Shown piece after piece: positions 37,346-46,379 of a stretch of 64,000 bases of DNA. Source of the DNA: Chryseobacterium cucumeris (lineage in GTDB: Bacteria > Bacteroidota > Bacteroidia > Flavobacteriales > Weeksellaceae); assembly GCF_016775705.1 (NCBI RefSeq), contig NZ_CP068760.1:868001-932000 (forward strand), given 5' to 3'. The number at the start of each line of letters is the position of its first letter. The stretch's first letter is position 1. The notes under the pieces are model-generated. The model had not been told where the DNA came from. It saw only the letters and a list, made by a program, of their open reading frames with translations, and did no database searches. The translations under genes and the position numbers were made by a program.

Positions 37346-38206
37346 TTATTGTTCCAGAATAGAAAGATTTACAAAGCCATATTCATTGCTTGCAGAAGAA
37401 ATATCGGTCCTCAGACTCAGGTTGCCATTATAAACAGACTGATAGATATACGGCTGAAGCGTGTCTCCCTTATTGAGCTGAACTCCTGCAACGCAGGATC
37501 CTGCCACCTGTGCCTGTTTTGAGATATTGGAGTAAGATTTCACGCATTTTTTTACGGTACTGCTTCCGTTTACAACATATCTTGCTTCTGAAAAATAGCC
37601 TGAAACAATAGGAATCCTTACAAAGTCATACGTAAAAGAAACAAGATATATTCCTGTTCTTGGCGCTGTAAAAACACCTGTTCCGGGAGTAAAGTTTCCT
37701 GTCGGATCGGAAACTTCTGTCCAGCCTGTAATACCTGTAGCAGCCTGATAGGGAATTTTAACGGCAAAGTTCGCAGCCTGAAGGTTGGCTACCACTACTG
37801 CCTTTGTTGGGGAAGAAATAAGATCCTGCCATACAATACCATCCGAATACTGCATCTTTCCACCATTCAGCGGATTATACCGTACAGCACCTCCGCCTGC
37901 AGCTGATGCTGTCTGACTGGTTTCTCCTATTCCGATTGCATTATCGGTATTGGTGGCTGAGCGCGTATCGATTCTGGTGGCTGGTGTTAAAGTTCCGATT
38001 CCTATTTCTCCGGAAGAAGTGATGACGACATCATTGGAAATTTGGGTAGAGGACGGAGCTCCGGATGAGGGATTATCTTTTGCCCCATCCACATGGAAAA
38101 TAGTTTGAGGGCTTGAAGTATTAATACCTACTTGAGCTTTTGAATAGCTTATGGTAAAGCATAAGGGAACCAGAATTCCCTTCATCAAAATACTTAGATT
38201 TTTCAT
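37346..38206 (-). CDS. Secreted C1q-like protein (paralogue 1 of 3)
   Basis: A 286-residue protein with signal peptide MKNLSILMKGILVPLCFTISYSKAQ. It repeats VGINTSSPQTIFHVDGAKDN and GEIGIGTLTPATRIDTR, then the C1q-like domain (GTGVFTAPRTGIYLVSFTYDF; GVQLNKGDTLQPYIYQSVYNGN). It leads the three-gene operon and has its own promoter at 38243-38274. Confidence 0.78.
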   Translation of the reverse strand: MKNLSILMKGILVPLCFTISYSKAQVGINTSSPQTIFHVDGAKDNPSSGAPSSTQISNDVVITSSGEIGIGTLTPATRIDTRSATNTDNAIGIGETSQTASAAGGGAVRYNPLNGGKMQYSDGIVWQDLISSPTKAVVVANLQAANFAVKIPYQAATGITGWTEVSDPTGNFTPGTGVFTAPRTGIYLVSFTYDFVRIPIVSGYFSEARYVVNGSSTVKKCVKSYSNISKQAQVAGSCVAGVQLNKGDTLQPYIYQSVYNGNLSLRTDISSASNEYGFVNLSILEQ

Positions 38207-38242
38207 TTAATTTGTGGTTTTAAAACGAGTACATTTCTTGGT

Positions 38243-38274
38243 CAAAGATAAATGTAAAAGCACATCCCACACAA
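38243..38274 (-). promoter_or_regulatory. Promoter of the C1q-like operon
   Basis: On the minus strand TTG (38274-38272) is followed by 21 bp and TATCTTTG (38250-38243), a good Bacteroidota -33/-7 pair. It places the start about 30 nt before the ATG at 38206. Confidence 0.55.
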
Positions 38275-38430
38275 TAGCCCCGCTTAAGACACAAATACTT
38301 AAAATATTGATAATAAGCAAAATAGAACATTATTTTACATTATCAAAATACGGAATTTTATTATTTTACCATAAAACTGAACCTTATTTCGTAAGAAATT
38401 TTAAGGATTTATGTTTTTTGATGAAAAAGA

Positions 38431-38706
38431 TTATTTCAGAAAAGATTGGATGTCATTAATAAGTTCATCATATGATCTCCTATACTCCGATCTCAATATT
38501 GTTCCTGTTTCAGATTCCTCAATAATGACATCATAGCCATTGGTTTTAGAATAGTCGTATGCTGAAATATAAATAAGAACATTTCCCTTCTTCAGTCCTA
38601 AAACTGTAGTATCTGCGTCCCAGTAATCTACAAATTCATATCCGGAAAAGTCTTCCAGTTCAAGTTTATGTACTAAATTATTGATTTCAGGTATTTTATT
38701 TTCCAT
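38431..38706 (-). CDS. Small hypothetical protein (91 aa)
   Basis: A 91-residue acidic protein without signal peptide or membrane segment. Visible features are a beta-strand pattern (YEFVDYWDADTTVLGLKKGNVLIYISAYDY) and a C-terminal helix (SYDELINDIQSFLK). It has normal codon content and a plausible ATG. I do not recognise the family. It resembles small cytoplasmic immunity-type proteins in size and composition, but no toxin partner is next to it. Confidence 0.5.
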   Translation of the reverse strand: MENKIPEINNLVHKLELEDFSGYEFVDYWDADTTVLGLKKGNVLIYISAYDYSKTNGYDVIIEESETGTILRSEYRRSYDELINDIQSFLK

Positions 38707-38792
38707 TTAATAAGAAATAATAAGGGGGGAAATAAACAGAGTTTTTGAATTAAAATAATGTCAATGAAAATTTAAAGTTAATATAAGAGATA

Positions 38793-41700
38793 CTATTTAA
38801 CTATTCTATGTCTTGGCAGCCCAATCTCATGTGCCTGTGGATAAGGTTTTCGAAAAGTCATACTCACATCTTCCTTAATCTGTCTGTGGATATCATATTG
38901 TTTTTCTTTATCATAAGCATATCTTGGGTCTGGGATCATTGGCATTTTGGCCATCTTATGAATCGTTACAGTTGGAAAATGAAAATCTACTTCTACTGTT
39001 CCCAGTAATAAATAGCAGCCGCCACCCTGAAAGTCATAATTTTTCAGGCTATCCGGAAAATGGGCTGTATCAAAGTAATCTCCATTTGCATCAATCCAGG
39101 TTCCGAAATACATCGTCCCTTTTTTGGTTGGAACATGTTTTCTTGAAATAAGATAGGCGAGCATCTTTACCTGTTTTTTATGATATTGCAGCAGATCTTT
39201 AACAAAAACAGAACCTCTGTATTGGGTCTGCAGTAAATCAAAAGGGCTGCATGAAACCGGAAAACCAATCAGTTCGATTTCATCGAAAGCATCTTCAAAC
39301 TGTTCTCTTTTTAATTGCGGAAGTTTAAATTCCTGCACAGGTTCTTCAATCAGCATAAGTACTCTCTGTTCCGGTTTAAAATTGACTAATAGTAATCGGG
39401 CTTCCACCAACAGTTCATTTTTAGGTTTACCTGTGAATCTGAACGCGCCAATAAAAATAAGAATCTGTATTGTTTCAATACCAATGGGAATTCGTCTGAT
39501 AAAATCTTCCAGCGATTTGTATACTCCGTTTTTTTCGCGTTCTTCAACAATACCATGTGCGACTCTTGTTTCGAGCCCTTCCAAAAGCATCAGCCCCAGG
39601 TAAATATCTGTTCCTTTAAGCGTTGTCTTATATTCACTGGTATTCACACAAGGAACCTGAACATTTCCACCTGACATTTTTGCTTCATGGATATAGACTT
39701 CGGTGCGGTAAAATCCACCTTGATTGTTAATCACAGAAACCATAAACTCCAACGGATAATATACTTTCAGATAAAGACTTTGGTAACTTTCCACGGCATA
39801 AGAAGCGGAGTGAGCTTTGCAGAAAGAATATCCGGCAAAAGACTCAATCTGTCTGTAAGCTTCAGCTGTCATTAGCTCCGAATGACCTTTCGTTTTACAT
39901 GATGCAAAGAAATTCGCTTTTACCTCCTGAAGCTTTTTGATTGATCTTCCTTTTCCGCTCATTGCCCTACGTAAAATATCACCGTCTGCAAGAGACAGCC
40001 CTCCAAAATACTGGGCAATCTTCAGCACATCTTCCTGATAGACCATAATGCCATAAGTTTCCTTTAAGTGCTCTTCAAATATGGGATGAAAATATTCAAA
40101 CTGCTCAGGATGATTATGTCTGAATATATACTCCCGCATCATACCGCTTTGTGCTACTCCAGGTCTGATAATAGAGGACGCGGCAACCAATATTCTGTAA
40201 TTATCACATTTTAATCTTCTTAAGAGTCCTCTCATGGCCGGAGATTCAATATAGAAGCATCCGATAGTTCTTCCTATTGCCAAATATTCGTTAGCTTTCT
40301 GTTCATCTTTGGAAATCGTTGTATCCCAGATATTAATATCAATTCCTCTTGTTTTTTTTACAAGGTCTACGGTGTCTTTAATAGTACCCAGCCCACGTTG
40401 TGAGAGAATATCCAGTTTTTCCATTTTTATATCTTCTGCCACGTTCATATCAAACTGGGCAATCGGAAAACCTTTGGGGGGCATTTCTAATGCTGTGTAA
40501 TGGGTAATGGGCTCTTCCGAAATAAAGATTCCACAGGCGTGCATACTTCTTTGATTAGGAAACTTTTCCAATAACTTACCATATTTCTGCACCTGTTCTA
40601 CTACTGAATTCCGGTCATGAACTTCCATTGATTTACCTGCCAGATCATCCAACTCTTCCTTGGGCAGACCAAATACCTTTCCAACTTCCCTGAAAATTGA
40701 TTTGTATTTGAATTCAACATTAGTTCCGCAAAAGGCGACATGGTCTTTTCTATACCTGTTGAAGATATACTCCAATATAGCATCTCTGTTCTGCCAGCTC
40801 CAGTCGATATCAAAATCGGGTGGTACCTGGCGGTTAAGATTAAGGAATCTTTCAAAATAAAGGTCAAGCTCCAGAGGGCAAATGTCTGTAATTCCCAGGC
40901 AGTAGCTTACAATGGAATTCGCTCCGCTTCCCCTGCCAACATGCATAAACCCCATGCTATTGCTGTAACGGATAATATCCCAGGTGATCAGAAAATGGGC
41001 GCAGAAATTCAGTTCATCAATAACTTTCAGCTCTTTTTCAACTCTTTCTTTTGCCGTCTCATGATCTTTTCCGTAACGTTTTTTCAATCCTAAATAGGCT
41101 AATCTTCTGAGAAGTTTTACATCAGACTCTTTGGATTTTTTATAGTGTTGCTTATTCTTTACTTTTCCAAAATCAAATTCAAAGTTACATTGTTCGAGGA
41201 GGCTTCTCGTATTTTCAATAATCCGGGGATATCTTTCAAATGCCTTTATCATCACCTGTTCGGAAATAAAATACTCAGATCTGCGGCACACTTCTCTTTT
41301 GGTCAGCTTAGACAGTAGTGTATTGTTGTCAATAGCCCGCAGAATTTTATGCAATTCGTATTCTTCATCGGAACTAAAGGTTACAGGATGAAAAACAACC
41401 ATTTTAGCGATGTGTTTTTCATATTCGGGACGTATCAGAAAATTTAATTCTTCTATTCTTACTCCTATAAATTCATTGTCTTTCAATTCCCGAGGAATAT
41501 TACTCATGGGATAAACAATAAATACATCTTTGAATTCAGGAGCAGCTTCAGTCAGTTCTTTACCATTACAATTATGATCTGTAATCATTTTGTTGATCTC
41601 ACCAATTCCTGAGAATTTTCTGGCTATGCCTACATAAAGAAGTTTCCCCCCGTTTCTGACTTCAACACCGGGAATAGGTTTTATTCCCAGCTCTTCACAG

Positions 41701-41849
41701 GTTTTTTTAAAATCATAAATTCCTGTCACGGTATTGATATCAGTAAGCACCAGCTCTTCAATCCCTAAAGCTTTGGCTTGTGTTACTAATTCCTGTATGG
41801 ATAATGTTCCATAACGAAGGCTGTGGAAAGAATGACAATTAATAAACAT
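38793..41849 (-). CDS. dnaE2: Error-prone DNA polymerase III alpha subunit (DnaE2 type)
   Basis: A 1018-residue C-family polymerase starting MFINCHSFHSLRYGT; an upstream in-frame ATG at 41894 overlaps dinB and is rejected. The N-terminal PHP domain is INCHSFHSLRYGTLSIQELV. The palm motifs are HVGRGSGANSIVSYCLGI and VPPDFDIDWSWQNRD (catalytic aspartates), plus YGIMVYQEDVLKIAQYFGG and GYSFCKAHSASYAVESYQ. It begins 16 bp after the dinB stop codon, so the two form an operon. DnaE2 enzymes act in damage-induced mutagenic synthesis, often with a Y-family partner. The sequence is shorter than the housekeeping DnaE. Confidence 0.92.
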   Translation of the reverse strand: MFINCHSFHSLRYGTLSIQELVTQAKALGIEELVLTDINTVTGIYDFKKTCEELGIKPIPGVEVRNGGKLLYVGIARKFSGIGEINKMITDHNCNGKELTEAAPEFKDVFIVYPMSNIPRELKDNEFIGVRIEELNFLIRPEYEKHIAKMVVFHPVTFSSDEEYELHKILRAIDNNTLLSKLTKREVCRRSEYFISEQVMIKAFERYPRIIENTRSLLEQCNFEFDFGKVKNKQHYKKSKESDVKLLRRLAYLGLKKRYGKDHETAKERVEKELKVIDELNFCAHFLITWDIIRYSNSMGFMHVGRGSGANSIVSYCLGITDICPLELDLYFERFLNLNRQVPPDFDIDWSWQNRDAILEYIFNRYRKDHVAFCGTNVEFKYKSIFREVGKVFGLPKEELDDLAGKSMEVHDRNSVVEQVQKYGKLLEKFPNQRSMHACGIFISEEPITHYTALEMPPKGFPIAQFDMNVAEDIKMEKLDILSQRGLGTIKDTVDLVKKTRGIDINIWDTTISKDEQKANEYLAIGRTIGCFYIESPAMRGLLRRLKCDNYRILVAASSIIRPGVAQSGMMREYIFRHNHPEQFEYFHPIFEEHLKETYGIMVYQEDVLKIAQYFGGLSLADGDILRRAMSGKGRSIKKLQEVKANFFASCKTKGHSELMTAEAYRQIESFAGYSFCKAHSASYAVESYQSLYLKVYYPLEFMVSVINNQGGFYRTEVYIHEAKMSGGNVQVPCVNTSEYKTTLKGTDIYLGLMLLEGLETRVAHGIVEEREKNGVYKSLEDFIRRIPIGIETIQILIFIGAFRFTGKPKNELLVEARLLLVNFKPEQRVLMLIEEPVQEFKLPQLKREQFEDAFDEIELIGFPVSCSPFDLLQTQYRGSVFVKDLLQYHKKQVKMLAYLISRKHVPTKKGTMYFGTWIDANGDYFDTAHFPDSLKNYDFQGGGCYLLLGTVEVDFHFPTVTIHKMAKMPMIPDPRYAYDKEKQYDIHRQIKEDVSMTFRKPYPQAHEIGLPRHRIVK

Positions 41850-41865
41850 GTTAAAAGATTTAAAA

Positions 41866-43014
41866 TTATTTCCCGAAGTCAAAACCGGAGGCACGCCCTA
41901 CCGCATCAGACCCGAAGCGGTTTTTGATATCATCCATTGTCTGATATAAACTCATTTGTTCCTCGGTGTCTTCAAATAGATTCATCTGATGGTTTCCGTG
42001 TACTAATCCTGTAAATCTCAGCCCTACCAAACGAAGCCTCATTCTTCTAGTATATGCTTTATTGAACAATTCTAAAGCAACTCTTGACAAGGTGTGATCT
42101 GCAGAAGTATAAGATACTTTACATTGCCTGGTCTCGGTATCGAAATTGGCATATCTTATTTTTACCACCACTGTAGATGTCAGCCATTTTTCCTGTCTCA
42201 ACTGATAGGCCAGCTGCTCTGCCATTCCCGATATCAGCCGTTTTAACTCGATAATATCCATGGTATCATTGGTAAAAGTTCTTTCGGTTGAGATAGACTT
42301 TCTTTCGGAATAAGGAACAACAGGATTTTCATCAATTCCATTGGCCTTTTTCCAGAGTTCCTTTCCGTTAACGCCGATCATTTGCTGCAGAACCAGTACC
42401 GGCATTTCAGATAAGGTATGAATCGTCCGGATTCCGATTCTTGATAATAACTGAAAGGTCTTGTCACCCACCATTGGAATTTTTTTGATGGATAAAGGGT
42501 TTAAAAATGGCTTCACTTCCATTTCTCTGATTTCCAGCCTTCCAACAGGCTTTGCTTCTCCGGTACCAATTTTTGAAACGGTCTTATTGGTTGACAGCGC
42601 AAAACTGATCGGAAGTCCTGTTTCTTTGGTAATTGCCTCTGCAATTTCTTTGGTCCATTGATAGCAGCCAAAAAACTTATCCATTCCTGATAAATCCAGA
42701 TAAAATTCATCAATACTTGCTTTCTCCATCAGTGGAACTTTCTCCTGAATAATTTCGGTTACAGTATGTGATAAATTGGAATACATTTCATGATCGCCTT
42801 TAATAACTTTTGCATCAGGGCAAAGCCTCAGTGCCATACGAATTGGCATGGCTGAACGAACCCCAAACTTTCTTGCTTCATAGGAACATGAGGCTACCAC
42901 TCCACGATCTCCACCTCCTATGATGAGAGGAATACCCTGAAGCTGCGAGTTATTACGCCTCTCACAGGATACGAAAAATGTATCAAGGTCCATATGTACA
43001 ATTGCACGATTCAC
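41866..43014 (-). CDS. dinB: DNA polymerase IV-like Y-family polymerase
   Basis: A 382-residue Y-family polymerase. The catalytic motifs are HMDLDTFFVSCERR and EKASIDEFYLDLSGMD. It shows ALSTNKTVSKIGTGEAKP and an HhH-like little finger linker (IPMVGDKTFQLLSRIGIRTIHTLSEM). It begins about 60 bp from the divergent S24 repressor gene, with operator-like dyads between them. Together with dnaE2 it makes a translesion mutagenesis operon. Orthology to ImuB was considered; this protein has the complete D...DE active site, unlike inactive ImuB. Confidence 0.93.
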   Translation of the reverse strand: MNRAIVHMDLDTFFVSCERRNNSQLQGIPLIIGGGDRGVVASCSYEARKFGVRSAMPIRMALRLCPDAKVIKGDHEMYSNLSHTVTEIIQEKVPLMEKASIDEFYLDLSGMDKFFGCYQWTKEIAEAITKETGLPISFALSTNKTVSKIGTGEAKPVGRLEIREMEVKPFLNPLSIKKIPMVGDKTFQLLSRIGIRTIHTLSEMPVLVLQQMIGVNGKELWKKANGIDENPVVPYSERKSISTERTFTNDTMDIIELKRLISGMAEQLAYQLRQEKWLTSTVVVKIRYANFDTETRQCKVSYTSADHTLSRVALELFNKAYTRRMRLRLVGLRFTGLVHGNHQMNLFEDTEEQMSLYQTMDDIKNRFGSDAVGRASGFDFGK

Positions 43015-43018
43015 GTTA

Positions 43019-43076
43019 CAAAATTAGAGACTATTTGTCCCAAAATCATTATATTTGCTGGTACAATTTGTCCCAA
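43019..43076. promoter_or_regulatory. Divergent dinB / repressor control region with two operator dyads
   Basis: Two copies of TTTGTCCCAA occur at 43034-43043 and 43067-43076. Each is the right half of a dyad: GAGACTA-T-TTGTCCC (43027-43041) and GGTACAA-T-TTGTCCC (43060-43074, one mismatch). The first abuts a minus-strand -7 element TAATTTTG (43026-43019) for dinB; the second follows the plus-strand -7 TATATTTG (43050-43057) for the repressor. One protein binding both dyads would shut both promoters, as in LexA-type autoregulation. Confidence 0.7.
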
Positions 43077-43867
43077 TGTCAACTTTTGCAGATAACATAA
43101 GGTTTTTGAGAGTTAAGCGAGGATTATCCCAACATGCTTTTGCCAATGATATTCTTATCATCAGCAGAGATCGCTACTCCAAATATGAAAGTGGCCGTTC
43201 GGAAGCTCCTTACGAAGTTTTAATAAAGATTTCGAAGTACTTCAATATAAGCATTGATTTACTTCTGACAGTTGATATCCGAAAGTACCCGTTGGAAGAT
43301 ATTCTGAAGCTTCCTGACAATCGAATTGTCTTACCCGTTGTTGTAGATCAATTGGGAAACAACAGTATCGAAATCGTTCCGCAGAAAGCATCCATGGGAT
43401 ATTTATCCGGTTATAGTGATCCGGAATATATTGAAAGTCTGCAAAGGATTTCACTTCCTTTTTTAACCAACGGAAAATATAGAGCTTTTCCGGCTCAGGG
43501 AGACTCAATGCCTCCTTTTAAAGATGGTTCCTATATTATCGGAAAATATGTTGAAAATATTGATGACTTGAAACCGAATAAAAGTTATGTTTTTGTGACT
43601 TTGAATGATGGTATTTCTTACAAGAGATTGAAGACTAAAAAGAAAAAATCAATCACAGTGGTTTCTGACAATTCATTTTATAAGCCTTATGATATCCCTT
43701 TGGGAGAAATTATAGAGATATGGCAGTATGCATCAGGTATATTTCCTGAAGATTTTGATTCAACCAGTTTTGAAAATTATAATTTTAAAGATATATTTTC
43801 AGAACTAAAAAATAATATTACCGAATTAGAAAACAAAGTTCTTACTATAAAAAATCAAACCATGTAA
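43076..43867 (+). CDS. LexA/CI-like repressor: XRE helix-turn-helix plus S24 peptidase domain
   Basis: A 263-residue protein starting MSTFADNIRFLRVKRGLSQ. The ATG overlaps the last base of an operator repeat; an in-frame ATG at 43055 would lie upstream of the likely transcript start. Residues ~4-60 are an XRE HTH (RGLSQHAFANDILIISRDRYSKYESG). Residues ~120-215 form a LexA/CI S24 domain with the nucleophile in PAQGDSMPPFKDGSYII and the general base in NDGISYKRLK. RecA-stimulated self-cleavage would derepress dinB and dnaE2. A C-terminal helix (ELKNNITELENKVLTIKNQ) follows. The cleavage-site dipeptide could not be identified with certainty. Confidence 0.88.
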   Translation: MSTFADNIRFLRVKRGLSQHAFANDILIISRDRYSKYESGRSEAPYEVLIKISKYFNISIDLLLTVDIRKYPLEDILKLPDNRIVLPVVVDQLGNNSIEIVPQKASMGYLSGYSDPEYIESLQRISLPFLTNGKYRAFPAQGDSMPPFKDGSYIIGKYVENIDDLKPNKSYVFVTLNDGISYKRLKTKKKKSITVVSDNSFYKPYDIPLGEIIEIWQYASGIFPEDFDSTSFENYNFKDIFSELKNNITELENKVLTIKNQTM

Positions 43868-43878
43868 CTAATTATAGA

Positions 43879-45462
43879 TTAAATCATCCTCAGCCGTTCT
43901 TCCTCGAGGTCGAGCTGGTACAGCTGGTGGCGGATAATTTCTTCATTGACGGAAATATCTTTATTCAGTTCTGAAAGAAACTGTCTCTGGCTTTCCAGCA
44001 TTTCAAAAAAGATATCTTTGGTCTTTTCATTCATCCATTCGGTATTATTGGTCTGTATTTTTTCTTCCCATTGTTTCAGCATTCTTTCCAATCCTGCATG
44101 GCTGTTCAGTTCAGTTTCATGCTTGGCTTTAAGAAAATGGTAGACATGCTGCTTTAGTTTATATTTTATTTCTTCCCGTATCTTTTTATCTTTTTCTTCA
44201 TCTGTGAAATCATCAAATACATGTCCATATTTTATAAAGTAAGGCAAAGTAAGTCCCTGTACGAGTAAGGTAAGCAAGATTACCACGAAAGTAATGAACA
44301 GGATAAGGTTTCTGTTGGGAAAAGGAAGTCCGTTTTCAAGGGTAATCGGAATGGCCAGGGCAGCAGCCAGTGAGACAACACCTCTCATTCCTGTCCATCC
44401 AAGCATCAAAGGCATCAGGAGACGTCTTCTTGCAGAAGAAGCACGGGGAGCAACACTTGGCCGGAAAATCAATGTAGCCAGCATGGCGGCATAAGAACTT
44501 ATGATTCTGGCGGCAATCAGAATACCGGTCACCAACACTCCATATTGGATAGCAATTTTAAAAGGAATTCCTTCTGACCGCAGCCCTCCGACAATTTCAG
44601 GAAGCTCGAGCCCTATTATTAAGAATACGATGCCATTCAGAATAAATACGAAGCTTTCCCATACGCTATACCCCATGATACGGCTGGTACTGTTTAGAAA
44701 TATCATTCGTTTTCCAGACATATACAACCCACCACAAACTACAGCTAAAACTCCGGAACAGTGAAACTGCTCTGCGACCCAATACATCAGATACGGTTCA
44801 ATAAGGGTCAGGGCAATATCAGAAGCAGCTTCTGTAGAAAGCCGTTTGTGAGCCTGTACAAAAATCCATGCAAGTACTAACCCGATTCCTGCGCCTCCGA
44901 TTACCATCCATAAAAAATCCAGAGAAGCTTCCTGCCATACGAACTGTCCGGTTCCTACAGCAATCAGAGCAAAACGGAATATAATAAGAGAGGAAGCGTC
45001 ATTCAACAGACTCTCTCCTTCCAGAATCGCAGATGTAGTGGATGGTATTTTTACAAATTTCATAATGGCTCCTGTACTCACAGCATCCGGTGGAGACACA
45101 ATACCTCCCAGCAAAAACCCGAGAGCAAGTGTAAATCCGGGAATAAAATAATTCGCTATCACCGCTACTGCCAGCGCTGTAAAAAAGACCACTAAAAAAG
45201 CAAAGCTTCCGATAATACGCCACCATCTTTTCATTTCTTTAAAGGAAATTGACCATGCAGCCTCAAATAGTAAAGGAGGCAGAAATATAAAAAAGATAAG
45301 ATCCGGATTGATCTTTACAACCGGAAGACCTGGAATAAAGCTCACAAGCAATCCGAATACAACGAGTAAAACAGGATAAGCAATTTTTAATTTTGTAGCC
45401 CACATATTGAGCAGCACAATGGCTGCCACCATGGCCAATAAAAAAGGTAGGATCGTATGCAT
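43879..45462 (-). CDS. CPA1-type Na+/H+ antiporter
   Basis: A 527-residue inner-membrane antiporter with about twelve transmembrane segments. The CPA1 ion-binding region is visible as FLLGGIVSPPDAVSTGAIMKF ... ILEGESLLNDASSLIIFRFAL (the ND motif), and a later GWTGMRGVVSLAAALAIP. The C-terminal ~130 residues are a charged, helical cytoplasmic tail (KIREEIKYKLKQHVYHFLKAKHETEL). It exchanges Na+ (or K+) for protons. It is convergent with the S24 repressor gene and marks the left border of the WYL-linked locus. Confidence 0.92.
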   Translation of the reverse strand: MHTILPFLLAMVAAIVLLNMWATKLKIAYPVLLVVFGLLVSFIPGLPVVKINPDLIFFIFLPPLLFEAAWSISFKEMKRWWRIIGSFAFLVVFFTALAVAVIANYFIPGFTLALGFLLGGIVSPPDAVSTGAIMKFVKIPSTTSAILEGESLLNDASSLIIFRFALIAVGTGQFVWQEASLDFLWMVIGGAGIGLVLAWIFVQAHKRLSTEAASDIALTLIEPYLMYWVAEQFHCSGVLAVVCGGLYMSGKRMIFLNSTSRIMGYSVWESFVFILNGIVFLIIGLELPEIVGGLRSEGIPFKIAIQYGVLVTGILIAARIISSYAAMLATLIFRPSVAPRASSARRRLLMPLMLGWTGMRGVVSLAAALAIPITLENGLPFPNRNLILFITFVVILLTLLVQGLTLPYFIKYGHVFDDFTDEEKDKKIREEIKYKLKQHVYHFLKAKHETELNSHAGLERMLKQWEEKIQTNNTEWMNEKTKDIFFEMLESQRQFLSELNKDISVNEEIIRHQLYQLDLEEERLRMI

Positions 45463-45631
45463 GTACTATTGTGTTTTATCCATCATATTTACCACTTCTA
45501 TTTGATTTTTAAAAATTTAAAAACAATTTTTTCTTATTTTTTCGTTATACAGATCAATTTAACCATTTCACAATCTTTTCTATAAATCTTTTTCACCTGA
45601 AGTTGAATATTTATAAAATTTTAAATATAAC

Positions 45632-45666
45632 ACGTCAAGTTTCGTCGCATCCGCGCTATACTTTTG
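45632..45666 (+). promoter_or_regulatory. Palindromic operator plus promoter 1 (M15 peptidase)
   Basis: ACGTCAAGTTTCGTCGC (45632-45648) lies exactly 10 bp before TACTTTTG (45659-45666). The palindrome occupies the place of the -33 element. The transcript would start about 15 nt before the peptidase ATG at 45688. This is one of five sites with identical spacing in this locus. Confidence 0.85.
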
Positions 45667-45687
45667 TTCTACAAGAAAATAAGAAAT

Positions 45688-46188
45688 ATGGACAAAGTAA
45701 CCTTAGAACGGATTCAGAAACTTCACCCGTTGGTAAGAGATGAAGTGAAGCAAATTATACAGGAATGTGATGAAGCACTTACCGGAAGAGCCAAAGTGCG
45801 GATCACTCAGGGATTAAGATCTTTTGAAGAGCAGGAAAAGCTTTATGCAATCGGAAGAATTACTTCAGGAAAAAAAGTAACCAATGCCAAGGCAGGGCAA
45901 AGCATTCACAACTATGGCCTCGCAGTAGATATCTGTCTTATGATTGACGGAAAAACAGCAAGCTGGGATACGGCAAAAGACTGGGATAATGACAACGTTG
46001 CAGACTGGTACGAATGTGTAAAAATCTTTGCCCGCCACGGCTGGGATTGGGGCGGAAACTGGAAAACATTTAAAGACCTTCCCCACTTTGAAAAAAAGAC
46101 AATTCCCTCTAAAAAAGGACCTGTAAAAATCAGCTGGAGAACGCTTTTGAAGATGCCAAAAGACCAGCAGAATTACGTTATTTTTTAG
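45688..46188 (+). CDS. Phage-type M15 peptidoglycan endopeptidase (endolysin-like)
   Basis: A 166-residue protein starting MDKVTLERIQKLHPLVRDEV; an in-frame ATG at 45664 lies inside the promoter and is rejected. The whole protein is one VanY/M15 domain of the L-alanyl-D-glutamate endopeptidase kind used by phage T5-type endolysins. Zinc ligands appear in SIHNYGLAVDICL (His, Asp) and DLPHFEKK (His), with RITQGLRSFEEQEKLYAIGR before them. It has no signal peptide, as in phage endolysins, so it needs a permeabilised membrane or lysis to reach the wall. It is the first gene of the WYL-linked locus and has operator 1. Confidence 0.9.
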   Translation: MDKVTLERIQKLHPLVRDEVKQIIQECDEALTGRAKVRITQGLRSFEEQEKLYAIGRITSGKKVTNAKAGQSIHNYGLAVDICLMIDGKTASWDTAKDWDNDNVADWYECVKIFARHGWDWGGNWKTFKDLPHFEKKTIPSKKGPVKISWRTLLKMPKDQQNYVIF

Positions 46189-46215
46189 TCTCATTTATTT
46201 GAAATTAAATATAAT

Positions 46216-46250
46216 ACGACACGTTCTGTCGCTTCCCCAGACTACCTTTG
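46216..46250 (+). promoter_or_regulatory. Palindromic operator plus promoter 2 (patatin phospholipase)
   Basis: ACGACACGTTCTGTCGC (46216-46232) lies 10 bp before TACCTTTG (46243-46250). The arms CGACA and TGTCG are perfect. The leader to the ATG at 46380 is about 120 nt and contains no obvious gene. Confidence 0.88.
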
Positions 46251-46379
46251 CTTTATAAGAAAACAACAAAAAAAGCAATGAAATCTAAGTATGGAATCTC
46301 CACAATTTTTAAAATATTAAACAGATTCTGTAGATGTAAGATTGCATGTGTCCTTTTAACAAACCATTAAAAATATCAC

